Below, one piece after another: positions 5,547-13,486 of a DNA stretch of 21,605 bases. Both the position numbers and the translations under genes were made by a program. The stretch is from positions 1 to 21,605 of the forward strand of contig CAKXXW010000027.1 in the NCBI GenBank assembly GCA_934378145.1. The letters are read 5' to 3'. How positions within the stretch are numbered: position 1 is the stretch's first letter; each line of letters begins with the position of its first letter. Below the pieces are notes generated by a model. The model saw only the letters and a program-made list of their open reading frames with translations. It was not told the origin of the DNA and did not search any database. Origin of the DNA: an uncultured Eubacteriales bacterium. GTDB lineage: Bacteria > Bacillota > Clostridia > Oscillospirales > CAG-272.

Positions 5547-7130
5547 ATGAAAAAGAAGCCGATACCTGTCATGTGCGTGATTCTTTTATTTTGCCTGTTT
5601 TCTCTTTCGGCGTGCGGTGAGGACAAGAGCTATCTGTCGAATGTGGATGAGTACATTCCTGATTACAAAAGTGCCGTCTGCAATATAATGAAAGGTCGGG
5701 ACATTGAGCTTCATATTGAATCCTCCGTGAGCAACTCAAGGGAAGAAATCGCCGACATATTCGATGTCCTGCAAAATGATTATTCCCGGCTCAACAGTGT
5801 GTTCGGTCTGAACACAAAGATTTCCTGTTATGTTATTTCCGATGAATCTTTTTTGGGTGACGAAAAGGCGGCATATCAGAATAACGCCTTACTCTGCACT
5901 CGGAATTCAATAAATAACGGAAGCTATCGAAGGCTTTTGACCGCGGCTTATATACGGTCGACAGAGATCTGGAAACAATACGGCGCGGATGCCTATGCTT
6001 TCGGCAACGAATACAGCAACAATGCACTTAAGAAATATTATGAATCCGGCAATGATCTTGAATTGACTCTTTTCCCGGCGTATTTTATAAAAGCTTTTTC
6101 GGATAATCCGGATATTGCGATCTGTACTGCGTATTCCTTCGGCGATTTTGTAATCGGGAAATACGGGTTTGAAAAATTTATGGCTGCGGATTCAACGGAG
6201 TACCGAAAAGAATATCTGAACTGTTTGGGCATAGCTCGGGCGTTTGAGATCCCTTATGATCTGTCTTGGCTTGACGGTGCGGAATACAGTCGGGATTTTT
6301 TGTCCTATTCTCTCGTTATCAAAACCGCGAACCGTACTTATTACCTCGATCCAATCCCGGCAGAGCGGGACACCGCAAGTTTTGACACTCCGGAAAGAGT
6401 GTTGTATCATCTGTCAGCGGGCAATGCCGAATGCAATAAGATCCTGAATTATATCAGAGAAAATGCTCCCGCAAGCTATCCCTTTGTAAGCGAAAAATAC
6501 TCCGGCAGGCTTGAATATTATATTTCCGGCAGGGAAATCAAAACATGCAGCGATGCAGATAACCGCAGAATATATTTGCTTGACCCGAGCGAATATGTTC
6601 ACGAAACGATTCACGCCGTTACTCTGCAAAGCAATCCCTCGGAGGAGGCGTGGATAGGTGAGGGCGTTGCCGAGTATCTGTCGCGGTATGTTTCAAGGCA
6701 TATTTCCGACATAAACAATCGCTTTTATTTATCCTTTACCGATAAGTCTGTGACGGGGAACATTTCGGTTTTCGCCGAAGAGGTCAATGCGCTTTATAAA
6801 AGCAGGGGCGGCAGCTTTGAAAGTATGTCGGATTTTGACTTCGCGCTGCTTGAAGAGTGTATAGGAGAGACCACATTAAAAAACAATGCGTACAAATCGC
6901 AGATCGAATTTCCATATGCGACGACCCCGATATATAAGACATATTCCGTCATCGGCAAGGACGGAAATACTCTGACATATCCCGAGGCTTACGCTTTTAC
7001 AAACTATCTTATAGGAAAATATGGCTTTGACAAGGTGCTTGAATGTTGCATAAATTACGATTTGGAAGGCACTTTCGGTGCGGGATATTCCGACTTGAAC
7101 GACGGGTTCCTGAAAAGCCTTTCGCCTTAA
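5547..7130 (+). CDS. Gluzincin-type metallopeptidase-like lipoprotein with a duplicated domain
   Basis: The 527-aa product starts with a lipoprotein signal peptide (lipobox LSAC, lipidated C23). The C-terminal half holds HETIH at 352-356, followed by WIGEGVAEY with E372, the arrangement of an HExxH...E zinc site as in M1-like gluzincins. A C-terminal AYAFTNYLIGKYGFDK segment matches an internal AYSFGDFVIGKYGFEK segment in the first half. This suggests two tandem domain copies, of which the first has lost HExxH (TAAYIRSTEIW stands in its place). The start at 5547 has GAGGAG 6 nt upstream; a longer frame from 5517 would bury the signal peptide. The gene has its own promoter and terminator. The substrate is unknown. 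Its lower-GC, AT-richer codon use compared with neighbours such as dxs hints at a different origin. Confidence 0.75.
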   Translation: MKKKPIPVMCVILLFCLFSLSACGEDKSYLSNVDEYIPDYKSAVCNIMKGRDIELHIESSVSNSREEIADIFDVLQNDYSRLNSVFGLNTKISCYVISDESFLGDEKAAYQNNALLCTRNSINNGSYRRLLTAAYIRSTEIWKQYGADAYAFGNEYSNNALKKYYESGNDLELTLFPAYFIKAFSDNPDIAICTAYSFGDFVIGKYGFEKFMAADSTEYRKEYLNCLGIARAFEIPYDLSWLDGAEYSRDFLSYSLVIKTANRTYYLDPIPAERDTASFDTPERVLYHLSAGNAECNKILNYIRENAPASYPFVSEKYSGRLEYYISGREIKTCSDADNRRIYLLDPSEYVHETIHAVTLQSNPSEEAWIGEGVAEYLSRYVSRHISDINNRFYLSFTDKSVTGNISVFAEEVNALYKSRGGSFESMSDFDFALLEECIGETTLKNNAYKSQIEFPYATTPIYKTYSVIGKDGNTLTYPEAYAFTNYLIGKYGFDKVLECCINYDLEGTFGAGYSDLNDGFLKSLSP

Positions 7131-7143
7131 AATGTTTACGGCA

Positions 7144-7172
7144 AAAAAAGACGCACATCGTGCGTCTTTTTT
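7144..7172. terminator. Bidirectional intrinsic terminator
   Basis: A perfect 13-bp stem (AAAAAAGACGCAC and complement) with an ATC loop, flanked by A- and T-tracts. It lies 13 bp past the stop at 7130 and 45 bp past the convergent minus-strand stop at 7218, so it can serve both genes. It is nearly the same sequence as the tRNA-Ser terminator core. A smaller GGGAAAG/CTTTCCC-type hairpin lies at about 7196-7216, next to the minus-strand stop. Confidence 0.9.
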
Positions 7173-7217
7173 ATATCTGTTATCCGTCTCCGCGAGGGAA
7201 AAGTTTCCGCTTTCCCT

Positions 7218-8345
7218 TTACTTTTTCACTATCACGAGCGAGTCGAAGACGGGGCGGATGAGGTTCTCGGTCGGGCGCTGGAGGTCTGCCGGAGCGTTCA
7301 TCATTCTGAGCGCGCCGTCGTTCCTCACGATGAAGGTCGACGAGCCTCCGCCGTCAAGGTTTATCGCCCTCGTCGCGCCTGCCTCCTTCATAAGTCCGGC
7401 AAGCTCGGTGAGCGAGGCTCCGTTCGACCATTCGGGGCGCCTTCCGTCGACGACGGTGAAGAGCATCTTTCCGTCACCGCGTATGCCGACCGCCGTTCTC
7501 GGGTGGCAGATGTCGCCGAATGGCTCGAGCGGAGCGGTATCGTTTATCATCCCGTCGGAGAGGATTATCTGCCCGCCTCCGACAGCCTCCGAAAGGTTTT
7601 CTGCGGGTGTCTCGTCAAGCGTCGAGATGACCGCCTTGCCCTCCTTCGTTATCCCGAAAAAGGGATTTTTCGAGTCGGGATTTGCGACAGTCCTTCCGCG
7701 GCTGACGCAGAGCCCCGAGGGATGGCAGTCGCCGAACATATCGAAAAAGTCGGCGTTCACGGCTCCGAGAACGGTAAAGCCCTCGGACGCGAAGCACTCG
7801 GCTTCCTCCATAACGGTCTGGATCTCGCCTGCCCTGAATTCAAGGTTCCTGTTAGGCGTTCCGGCAAAGACCGAGACTTTTTCGGGGTCGGCGCATATCG
7901 TCCAGACGCGCACGGGCAGTCCGCCGCCCGTGGTGTAGACTCCGTTCGACCAGCGGACGCCATCGGCAACGCTGCCTCCGGTGAGCGAGGACAGCTTAAG
8001 CCCCCTGTCGGTGCGCGAGATCGCCTCGGCAAGAGGTATCTCAGCCGAAGGGTCGAAGTCAGCCTTCACTTTTATCTCTTCGCCCGGGGCGGAGAAGAAC
8101 CCGGTCGCCGTCTTCGCGCGGTTTTTAAGGGTCAGAAGGAATCCGCCCGCGCGTTCAAACTCGCTTGCGGGGAAGGCGAACATATGCGTGCGGAAATCGA
8201 AAGGCTCGCGCGAATTTCTCATATCGGGATAGTTTTTCCCGCAAAGCTCCGCCGAGGCATCGGTGCGTTCCTTCACGCGGACGCAGGCGCAGAGAAGGTC
8301 TCCGCGGCGGAGGTATTCCGTTTTTACGATAATGCTGTTTTCCAT
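7218..8345 (-). CDS. Phosphodiester glycosidase family protein (NAGPA/DUF2233-like)
   Basis: The 375-aa product carries the motifs of the phosphodiester glycosidase (NAGPA C-terminal) fold: NADFF at 197-201, HPRTAVG at 281-287, DGRRPEWSNG at 300-309 and NLDGGGSS at 329-336. Family members hydrolyse sugar phosphodiester bonds, for instance the mammalian uncovering enzyme, and bacterial ones are usually exported and act on cell-wall or exopolysaccharide glycans. Here no signal peptide is visible and residues 1-110 match nothing I know, so location is uncertain. The start at 8345 is the first ATG, 5 bp after the upstream stop, with no clear ribosome binding site, so translational coupling is likely; a TTG at 8357 overlaps the upstream gene. 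It is the last gene of the dxs operon. Confidence 0.8.
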   Translation of the reverse strand: MENSIIVKTEYLRRGDLLCACVRVKERTDASAELCGKNYPDMRNSREPFDFRTHMFAFPASEFERAGGFLLTLKNRAKTATGFFSAPGEEIKVKADFDPSAEIPLAEAISRTDRGLKLSSLTGGSVADGVRWSNGVYTTGGGLPVRVWTICADPEKVSVFAGTPNRNLEFRAGEIQTVMEEAECFASEGFTVLGAVNADFFDMFGDCHPSGLCVSRGRTVANPDSKNPFFGITKEGKAVISTLDETPAENLSEAVGGGQIILSDGMINDTAPLEPFGDICHPRTAVGIRGDGKMLFTVVDGRRPEWSNGASLTELAGLMKEAGATRAINLDGGGSSTFIVRNDGALRMMNAPADLQRPTENLIRPVFDSLVIVKK

Positions 8346-8350
8346 AGATC

Positions 8351-9679
8351 TTACCAAAACTTTTCGGGCAGCAGCTCGACCCGGAGAACGGCATCGGCGC
8401 CGTTACAGCCGAGGTAGAACTCGTTCCCGAGCCTGAACATATTCTCCGGCTCGCTCGGTGCGCCGAGAAGCGGAAGCTCGCCGTAATAGTTGCCTTCGTA
8501 ATCCTGCACGACTATGTAATGGACGGAGGAGCCTCCGACATACCTCACATCGTAGATGTACTTTTCGTCGCAGCAGAGTCCCTGCGTCGTGTACTGCTTG
8601 CTCGGGCAGTCGATAAATCCGGTCTTCTCGAAATTCTCGTCGGTGAGGGTGAAGAAGTAATTCGTGCCGAGCAGGTAGCTGTTGCTCCACGGCAGGTAAT
8701 CGAGCGCGCGGATCGCGGTCTTTATCTTGAAGGAGTCGAGAAGCTCGAGCGATTCGGGATCGACCGTGCAGACGCCGAGGTAGCCGTCGTCCTTTATGCA
8801 GGTCGAGATAACGAGCCTCTTATTTTTGGAGTCGTAGGTTATGTCGTTCGTGTGGAAGGTCGGGAGAGGCTTTGACTTTTTCACGAGCTTCCATGTTGCT
8901 ATCTCGTATTTGTAGATGACAGCCTCGGTGTTCGCCTTGTTTATCATTCCGTAGTAGGCGTATGTGCCGTCGGTGCCGCCGCCCTGCATCGTGACAAAGC
9001 CGTCGTCGTTCGGGACCTGGTTTATGACTCTTTCGCAGGCGGAAAAGCAGAGGGATATGCCGTCCTTTTTTGCCTGCGCGATGTCGGGGAAGTATGCTTC
9101 GCTCTCGTCGGAGATGAAGGTGTAGCCTTTCTCGAAGGAAAGTTCGCCCTTTCCGTCCTCTCCTGTCATGCCCTCAAAGAAGCGGAGAAGCCCCATATAG
9201 GTCGAGTAGGTGTCGCTGCCGATGACGGCGACTTTCGGACTCGAGACGGATATACCGTAGCGTGTGCCGCCCGCATCGGTGAGCATCTCACGGAGCCTTA
9301 TGCTCTCCTCGCGCGTCGTGTCGCCGATGAGAAGCTCCTTCGCCTCGGGGTCGACCGTTTCATTGTAGGTTATATAGTCGTCGCCGATCTGTACCTTGCC
9401 GCCCGTGCGCTTTGCAAGCTCGGTGCGGAACTCGGCGCAGAGGCGCTTTATGCTGTCGGTGGCTTTCGAACTGCGCACGACCTTGTAGTCGCATACGCCG
9501 TCCTTTGAGATGACGACCTTTTCGGGGGCTTTTACCTCCTCGGTCTGCGAGGTGCTGCCGGAGGTGCTTTTCGGGTCCTCCGTCGTGCTTTCCCCGCCGT
9601 TTCCGGCGACGGTGCAGGATGTTATGAGCATAACGGGGCAGAGCAGGGTAAGGGTCAGGATCTTTGCGAATGATCTCAT
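8351..9679 (-). CDS. Lipoprotein with a glycosidase-type N-domain and beta-propeller-like C-domain
   Basis: The 442-aa product has a lipoprotein signal peptide (LITSC, C22), followed by a Ser/Thr/Glu-rich linker (~25-55). Residues ~60-190 look like the alpha/beta N-terminal domain found ahead of some glycoside hydrolases (AKELLIGDTTREES). Residues ~205-440 contain repeated beta-strand units (NDITYDSKNKRLVIST, GLCCDEKYIYDV) typical of a propeller. No catalytic residues can be assigned, so it may bind rather than cleave. The start is firm: AAGGAGG lies 8 nt before the ATG. It begins 15 bp after the dxs stop and ends 5 bp before the next start, so the three genes form one transcript. Confidence 0.7.
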   Translation of the reverse strand: MRSFAKILTLTLLCPVMLITSCTVAGNGGESTTEDPKSTSGSTSQTEEVKAPEKVVISKDGVCDYKVVRSSKATDSIKRLCAEFRTELAKRTGGKVQIGDDYITYNETVDPEAKELLIGDTTREESIRLREMLTDAGGTRYGISVSSPKVAVIGSDTYSTYMGLLRFFEGMTGEDGKGELSFEKGYTFISDESEAYFPDIAQAKKDGISLCFSACERVINQVPNDDGFVTMQGGGTDGTYAYYGMINKANTEAVIYKYEIATWKLVKKSKPLPTFHTNDITYDSKNKRLVISTCIKDDGYLGVCTVDPESLELLDSFKIKTAIRALDYLPWSNSYLLGTNYFFTLTDENFEKTGFIDCPSKQYTTQGLCCDEKYIYDVRYVGGSSVHYIVVQDYEGNYYGELPLLGAPSEPENMFRLGNEFYLGCNGADAVLRVELLPEKFW

Positions 9680-9694
9680 TGCGGTGTCCTCCTT

Positions 9695-11626
9695 TTAAGG
9701 TTTTTCGTGTGCGGTTTTATCCGAATTCTTTTTCATATTCATTATAAGCTCGAAGGCGCAGTTTGCGTCAAGCCCCGCCGCCTCGTACACGGGTATGTCG
9801 GCGTTCCGGACGGCGAAGTTGTCGTCGAGCGCGAGGATGGCGTATTCCTTTCCCCCGAGCATCCTGCGCCGCCTCATCTCGTCCGAGAGCAGCATTCCCA
9901 TGCCGCCGCTGCGGATCTCCTCCTCGTAGAAGAGAAGGTACCTTGTTTTCCCGCCGAGCAGAGCATATACCGCCTTCGCCGTGTCGGAATAGGGCTTCGG
10001 CTTCTCGAGCAGCAGGGTGCCGCAGGTGATCCCCGCCTTTGCGAGGAGCGCTTCGGCTTTCAGCGCCTCGGTGACTATCCGCCCGTCGGTGATGATGACA
10101 GCCTCGGGCGATCCTTCCGCCGTAAAGTCCGCCCGTGCAAGGCGGAGAGAGAAGTCCCCGTCGGGGTAAAAGCGTGAGATGACCCCGCCGTATTCCCCGG
10201 CGTGCGGGTACCTCACGGCGCAGGGCTTGCCGGAGTCGAGCGCGTCGTCAAGGCAGGCGCGAAGGCTCCCGAAGGTCAGCGGTGTATAAATATTCATTCC
10301 GGGGATCTCCGAAAGGAAGGCGACATCGAAAATGCCGTGGTGTGTCGCACCGTCGGCGGCATTTATCCCCGCACGGTCGACGCAAAGGGTGACGGGAAGG
10401 TTCTGAAGGGCTATATCGTGGATTATGTTGTCGTAGCCGCGCTGGAGGAAGGTCGAGTAGATCGCCGCTACCGGCTTCATTCCCGCGGCGGCAAGTCCGG
10501 CGGCGAAGGTCAGCGCGTGTTCCTCGGCGATGCCGACATCGAAGAACCTCTCGGGGAATTCCGCGGCAAAGCCCGAAAGCCCCGTTCCGTCAGCCATCGC
10601 CGCGGTTATCGCGCAGATGCGCCTGTCGTCCTTCGCCTTTTCGCAGAGGTATTTTCCCATCGTTTGCGAAAAGTCGCTCTCGGGGACGCTTTTGTTTTCG
10701 GGAGATACCCCGTGGTAATGTCCCGGGTCGGATTCGGCGGGCTTGAAGCCCTTGCCCTTCGTCGTTTTTATGTGTATGACGGCGCTTCTTCCGGTGCTTT
10801 TCGCCTCGGCGATGAGCCTCTCCATCGCCGCGCGGTCGTGACCGTCGACGGGACCGAGGTAGTAAAGCCCGAGGTCCTCGAAATAGTTGCTCCCGTACAT
10901 AAGGTTTTTGAGCGCCTTTTTCGCGTCGCGTATGCGGCAAAAGAGCCAGTCGCCGATGAGAGGGATCCTCTTTACGAAGTTCCTCGTGGCTTTTTTCGTG
11001 CGGAGGTATCGGCTTCCGGCGCGGATCCGCGTGAGGTTGTTTGCGAACCTTCCGATATTGCGTGAGATCGACATCTCGTTCTCGTTTATGACGATGATGA
11101 GGCGAAGGTCGTTGTCGCAGTTGTTCAGCGCCTCGTGGATCATACCTCCGGTGAAGGCGCCGTCGCCTATCACCGCGACCGTGTAGGCATCCGAGCCCGA
11201 GAGGCGGTCGGCTTCGGCAAATCCGAGAGCCGCCGAGAGCGAGGTCGAGCTGTGTCCGGCTCCGAAGCAGTCGTATTCGCTCTCGTCGCGCTTTGTGAAG
11301 CCCGAGAGACCTCCGCCCTGCCGCAGGGTGGGGAAGCGGTCGCGCCTGCCGGTGACGAGCTTGTGTACATAGCTCTGATGCCCGACATCGAAGATTATAC
11401 GGTCGTGCGGCGTGTCGAGCGCCCGATGAAGGGCTAAGGTCAGCTCGACGACACCGAGATTCGAGGCAAGGTGTCCGCCGGTCCGGCTGACATTTTCGAC
11501 AAGGTATGCGCGTATCTCCGCGGCAAGGGTGTCAAGCTCGGCGTCGGAAAGGCTCCGGAGATCGGCGGGTGAATCTATTCTGTTGAGTATTCCGTATTCA
11601 GCCGTAATAAAGACCTCCCTTCGCAC
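9695..11626 (-). CDS. dxs: 1-deoxy-D-xylulose-5-phosphate synthase
   Basis: This thiamine-diphosphate enzyme condenses pyruvate with glyceraldehyde 3-phosphate, the first step of the MEP isoprenoid pathway and a source of precursor for thiamine and pyridoxal. Numbering from the GTG at 11626, it shows GHQSYVHK (82-89), FGAGHSS (121-127), the cofactor motif GDGAFTGG (154-161) to NENEMSIS (181-188), GPVDGHD (257-263), GIAEEHA with E367, YSTFLQRGYDN and DRAGINAADGATHHG. The length of 643 aa is normal. GTG at 11626 is the only standard start codon in frame, but the ribosome binding site AAGGGAGG lies inside codons 2-5. Real initiation may be at ATT 11608 or ACG 11605, which would give 637 or 636 aa, in line with homologues starting just before the RIDSP motif. 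It leads a three-gene operon. Confidence 0.95.
   Translation of the reverse strand: MRREVFITAEYGILNRIDSPADLRSLSDAELDTLAAEIRAYLVENVSRTGGHLASNLGVVELTLALHRALDTPHDRIIFDVGHQSYVHKLVTGRRDRFPTLRQGGGLSGFTKRDESEYDCFGAGHSSTSLSAALGFAEADRLSGSDAYTVAVIGDGAFTGGMIHEALNNCDNDLRLIIVINENEMSISRNIGRFANNLTRIRAGSRYLRTKKATRNFVKRIPLIGDWLFCRIRDAKKALKNLMYGSNYFEDLGLYYLGPVDGHDRAAMERLIAEAKSTGRSAVIHIKTTKGKGFKPAESDPGHYHGVSPENKSVPESDFSQTMGKYLCEKAKDDRRICAITAAMADGTGLSGFAAEFPERFFDVGIAEEHALTFAAGLAAAGMKPVAAIYSTFLQRGYDNIIHDIALQNLPVTLCVDRAGINAADGATHHGIFDVAFLSEIPGMNIYTPLTFGSLRACLDDALDSGKPCAVRYPHAGEYGGVISRFYPDGDFSLRLARADFTAEGSPEAVIITDGRIVTEALKAEALLAKAGITCGTLLLEKPKPYSDTAKAVYALLGGKTRYLLFYEEEIRSGGMGMLLSDEMRRRRMLGGKEYAILALDDNFAVRNADIPVYEAAGLDANCAFELIMNMKKNSDKTAHEKP
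11614..11621 (-). promoter_or_regulatory. Ribosome binding site that questions the dxs start
   Basis: AAGGGAGG on the minus strand is the only strong Shine-Dalgarno sequence near the dxs start. It lies 5 nt before ATT (11608-11606) and 8 nt before ACG (11605-11603), and 2 nt after the GTG at 11626-11624. Confidence 0.7.
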
Positions 11627-11642
11627 GGTCGTTAATGCTTTA

Positions 11643-11671
11643 ATTATATCACATCCCCCTCTTTTTGTGAA
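11643..11671 (-). promoter_or_regulatory. dxs operon promoter
   Basis: On the minus strand TTCACA (11671-11666), a 17-bp spacer ending in TGTGA, and TATAAT (11648-11643). Transcription would begin near 11636, only about 10 nt before the GTG at 11626, too short for a ribosome binding site. This favours initiation further downstream. Confidence 0.8.
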
Positions 11672-11730
11672 GCGGAAAGCGAAAATTCACAAATGCCCCG
11701 GCGCGAAAATGCGAAAGATAAATTTGGGGC

Positions 11731-11759
11731 TTGATTTTTCCCGGAAAAGAGTGTATAAT
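11731..11759 (+). promoter_or_regulatory. Promoter of the E2-like acyltransferase gene
   Basis: TTGATT (11731-11736), a 17-bp spacer ending in GTG, and TATAAT (11754-11759), 42 bp before the start codon. It is divergent from the dxs promoter. Confidence 0.8.
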
Positions 11760-11801
11760 ATAATATCCAACTCAAATAATTATGCGAAAGGCGGTCAGAC
11801 A

Positions 11802-13004
11802 ATGGCAAATAACCCTTATATCGACTCTGACGAGCGTACCAACGCCGACCATGCTCGGAGCGATATCTCGCAATATATGGCAAAACGGACAAAGAAAAAG
11901 CACAAGAAAAATTATGATATAAGATATGTCTGCGTCAACGGCAAATACAGGAAGCTCAAGGTCCCCCATGACACCGAGATAGAGGTACCCGTCGACGCCC
12001 CTTCGCTCGCCCTTCTCAAGGAGAAGATCAAGCAGGAGAGGACAGACCAGAAGATCAGGATCAAAATTCAGAAGGCATCCGAGAAAGCCGAGTTCGAGAT
12101 AAGAAAGGCGAAGCTCAAGGAAAAGCGCAGCCGGTACAAATATCACATCGGCGACCGCAAGGAGGGCAGAAGGCTCCGCACCACGACGGGAATGCTCCGC
12201 GCGATGCCCTATGTTATGCCTCAGCGCTGTGACGCCCTGAATACCTACGCCGACAGCTTCGACATCACCGAGACCGAGAAGTTCTGCCGCGAGAAGATAA
12301 AGGCGGGGATGAAGAATTTCAGCATCCTTCATATCCTGCTCTCGGCATATGTCCGCGTCGTGTCGCAGCGTCCGGGCATCAACCGCTTCGTCAGCGGGCG
12401 CGAGATATACTCGCGTCATTCGATAGATGTCACGATGACGGTCAAGAAGACCATGTCGATCGAATCTCCCGACACCTGCATCAAGGTATTCTTTGAGCCT
12501 ACCGATACGATAGACGATATTTACGAGAAGTTCAACCGTGTCGTGGAGAAGAGCATAGGCGAAAGCGACGATACGGGCTTTGACTCGCTTATGGGAGTGC
12601 TTCAGAAGGCGCCGAGATTTGCCCTGAGGTTCTTTGTGTGGCTGCTCAACACGCTTGATTATCACGGCAAGATGCCGCTGTCGCTGCTCGACCTCTCGCC
12701 CTTCCACGGTTCGATGATAATTACGAGCATGGGATCGCTCGGAATAAAGCCGATCTACCATCACATATACAATTTCGGAAACCTTCCGGTCTTTCTGTCA
12801 TACGGTATGAAGCGCACGGTGACGGTGCTTGACGCCGACGGTAAGCCCGATAGGCGCAAGTATCTTGACTTCAAGGCGGTCACCGACGAGAGGATCTGCG
12901 ACGGATATTATTACGCCTCGGCGTTCAAGCTGATGAAGAAGCTCGTCGAGCATCCGGAGGCGCTCGACTATCCCCCCGAGAAGGTCTACGAGGACATTCC
13001 CTGA
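11802..13004 (+). CDS. 2-oxoacid dehydrogenase E2-like acyltransferase (stand-alone catalytic domain)
   Basis: The 400-aa product has a highly charged, Lys/Glu-rich helical N-terminus (~28-125, probably coiled coil at 65-112) and a C-terminal acyltransferase fold (~130-400) of the E2/chloramphenicol acetyltransferase type. Typical marks are ITETEKF...FSILHILLSAYVRVVSQRPGINRF, SIDVTMTVKK, and a C-terminal TDERICDG at 361-368. Lipoyl and subunit-binding domains are absent. In true E2 enzymes the last motif is DHRxxDG with a catalytic His; here Glu stands in its place, which I recall as usual for this clostridial subfamily, so its activity is unknown. The ATG at 11802 has only a moderate site (AAAGGCGG). 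The gene is monocistronic and ends at hairpin T2. Confidence 0.75.
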   Translation: MANNPYIDSDERTNADHARSDISQYMAKRTKKKHKKNYDIRYVCVNGKYRKLKVPHDTEIEVPVDAPSLALLKEKIKQERTDQKIRIKIQKASEKAEFEIRKAKLKEKRSRYKYHIGDRKEGRRLRTTTGMLRAMPYVMPQRCDALNTYADSFDITETEKFCREKIKAGMKNFSILHILLSAYVRVVSQRPGINRFVSGREIYSRHSIDVTMTVKKTMSIESPDTCIKVFFEPTDTIDDIYEKFNRVVEKSIGESDDTGFDSLMGVLQKAPRFALRFFVWLLNTLDYHGKMPLSLLDLSPFHGSMIITSMGSLGIKPIYHHIYNFGNLPVFLSYGMKRTVTVLDADGKPDRRKYLDFKAVTDERICDGYYYASAFKLMKKLVEHPEALDYPPEKVYEDIP

Positions 13005-13081
13005 CAATAGTGAATGTCTTCCCGGCAGGATGATAAGACACGACGGGGGAACGGGAGACGGACGGGGGGTACGGGAGACGC

Positions 13082-13107
13082 GGGGACTTTCTTGAAAGAA
13101 AGTCCCC
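13082..13107 (+). terminator. Terminator hairpin T2
   Basis: GGGGACTTTCTT and its complement form a 12-bp stem around GA, followed by AACCCCCAAAGAACTTTT. It is 77 bp past the stop at 13004 and has the same sequence as T1. A spacer containing TATGGGAGTA then leads to cloverleaf copy R2. Confidence 0.7.
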
Positions 13108-13148
13108 AACCCCCAAAGAACTTTTCTGAACGGCTATGGGAGTAAAGA

Positions 13149-13294
13149 TTTGTCCCGCGGCATTTTGCCTGCGGCAAAACTTTGGTGTCTTTTTGAGAAA
13201 GCTCCTCAAAAGTCTGCAAGCAGCCTTTTATCAGAGCTTCTCAAAAACCCACCGGAATTTCACCTCTGCGAGGCGAAATTCTGCCCGAGACAAG
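13149..13294 (+). repeat. Cloverleaf-like structured repeat, copy R2 (divergent arm)
   Basis: The closing stem is TTTGTCCCG (13149-13157) with CGAGACAAG (13286-13294), with mismatches. Hairpin 1 is the same as in R1 (TTTTGCC/GGCAAAA). Arm 2 has an entirely different sequence from the other copies, yet still pairs: 13190-13204 with 13234-13247 (GAGCTTCTCAAAAA), closed by GGTG/CACC. It holds an inner AAAGTCTGC/GCAGCCTTT hairpin around AA. Hairpin 3 is GAATTTCACCTC with GAGGCGAAATTC (one A-C mismatch). The tail to about 13378 is different from R1/R3 but shares TTTTACGCAGACT with the end of R4's tail. Confidence 0.8.
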
Positions 13295-13392
13295 GTGGTA
13301 GACCGTTTGACCTTAAAGTTGCGCTTACTTACAAGGCAAACATTAACGCAAATTTTACGCAGACTTACGACCTGTAAAAGGTAAAAAGTCAA

Positions 13393-13432
13393 TGACACCT
13401 CATCCACCGCGTCAGCGGGGGATGAGGTGTCA
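13393..13432. repeat. REP-like palindrome (TGACACCTCATCC)
   Basis: A 13-bp perfect stem, one A-G mismatch and a further CCGC/GCGG stem around GTCA. A half-copy, ATGAGGTGTCA, recurs at 13578-13588. Similar 'cacctcatcc' palindromes are common between genes in gut Clostridia, from memory of such genomes. Confidence 0.75.
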
Positions 13433-13486
13433 ATACATTTTCACAGACAATCAATCTGTAAAAAGGCAAAGAATCTAATCTCCACG

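Noticed and set aside
13136..13384. Short plus-strand reading frames through cloverleaf R2
   Set aside because: The frame is not kept in R1, R3 or R4, which differ by indels of non-multiples of three; the conserved feature is pairing, not codons.
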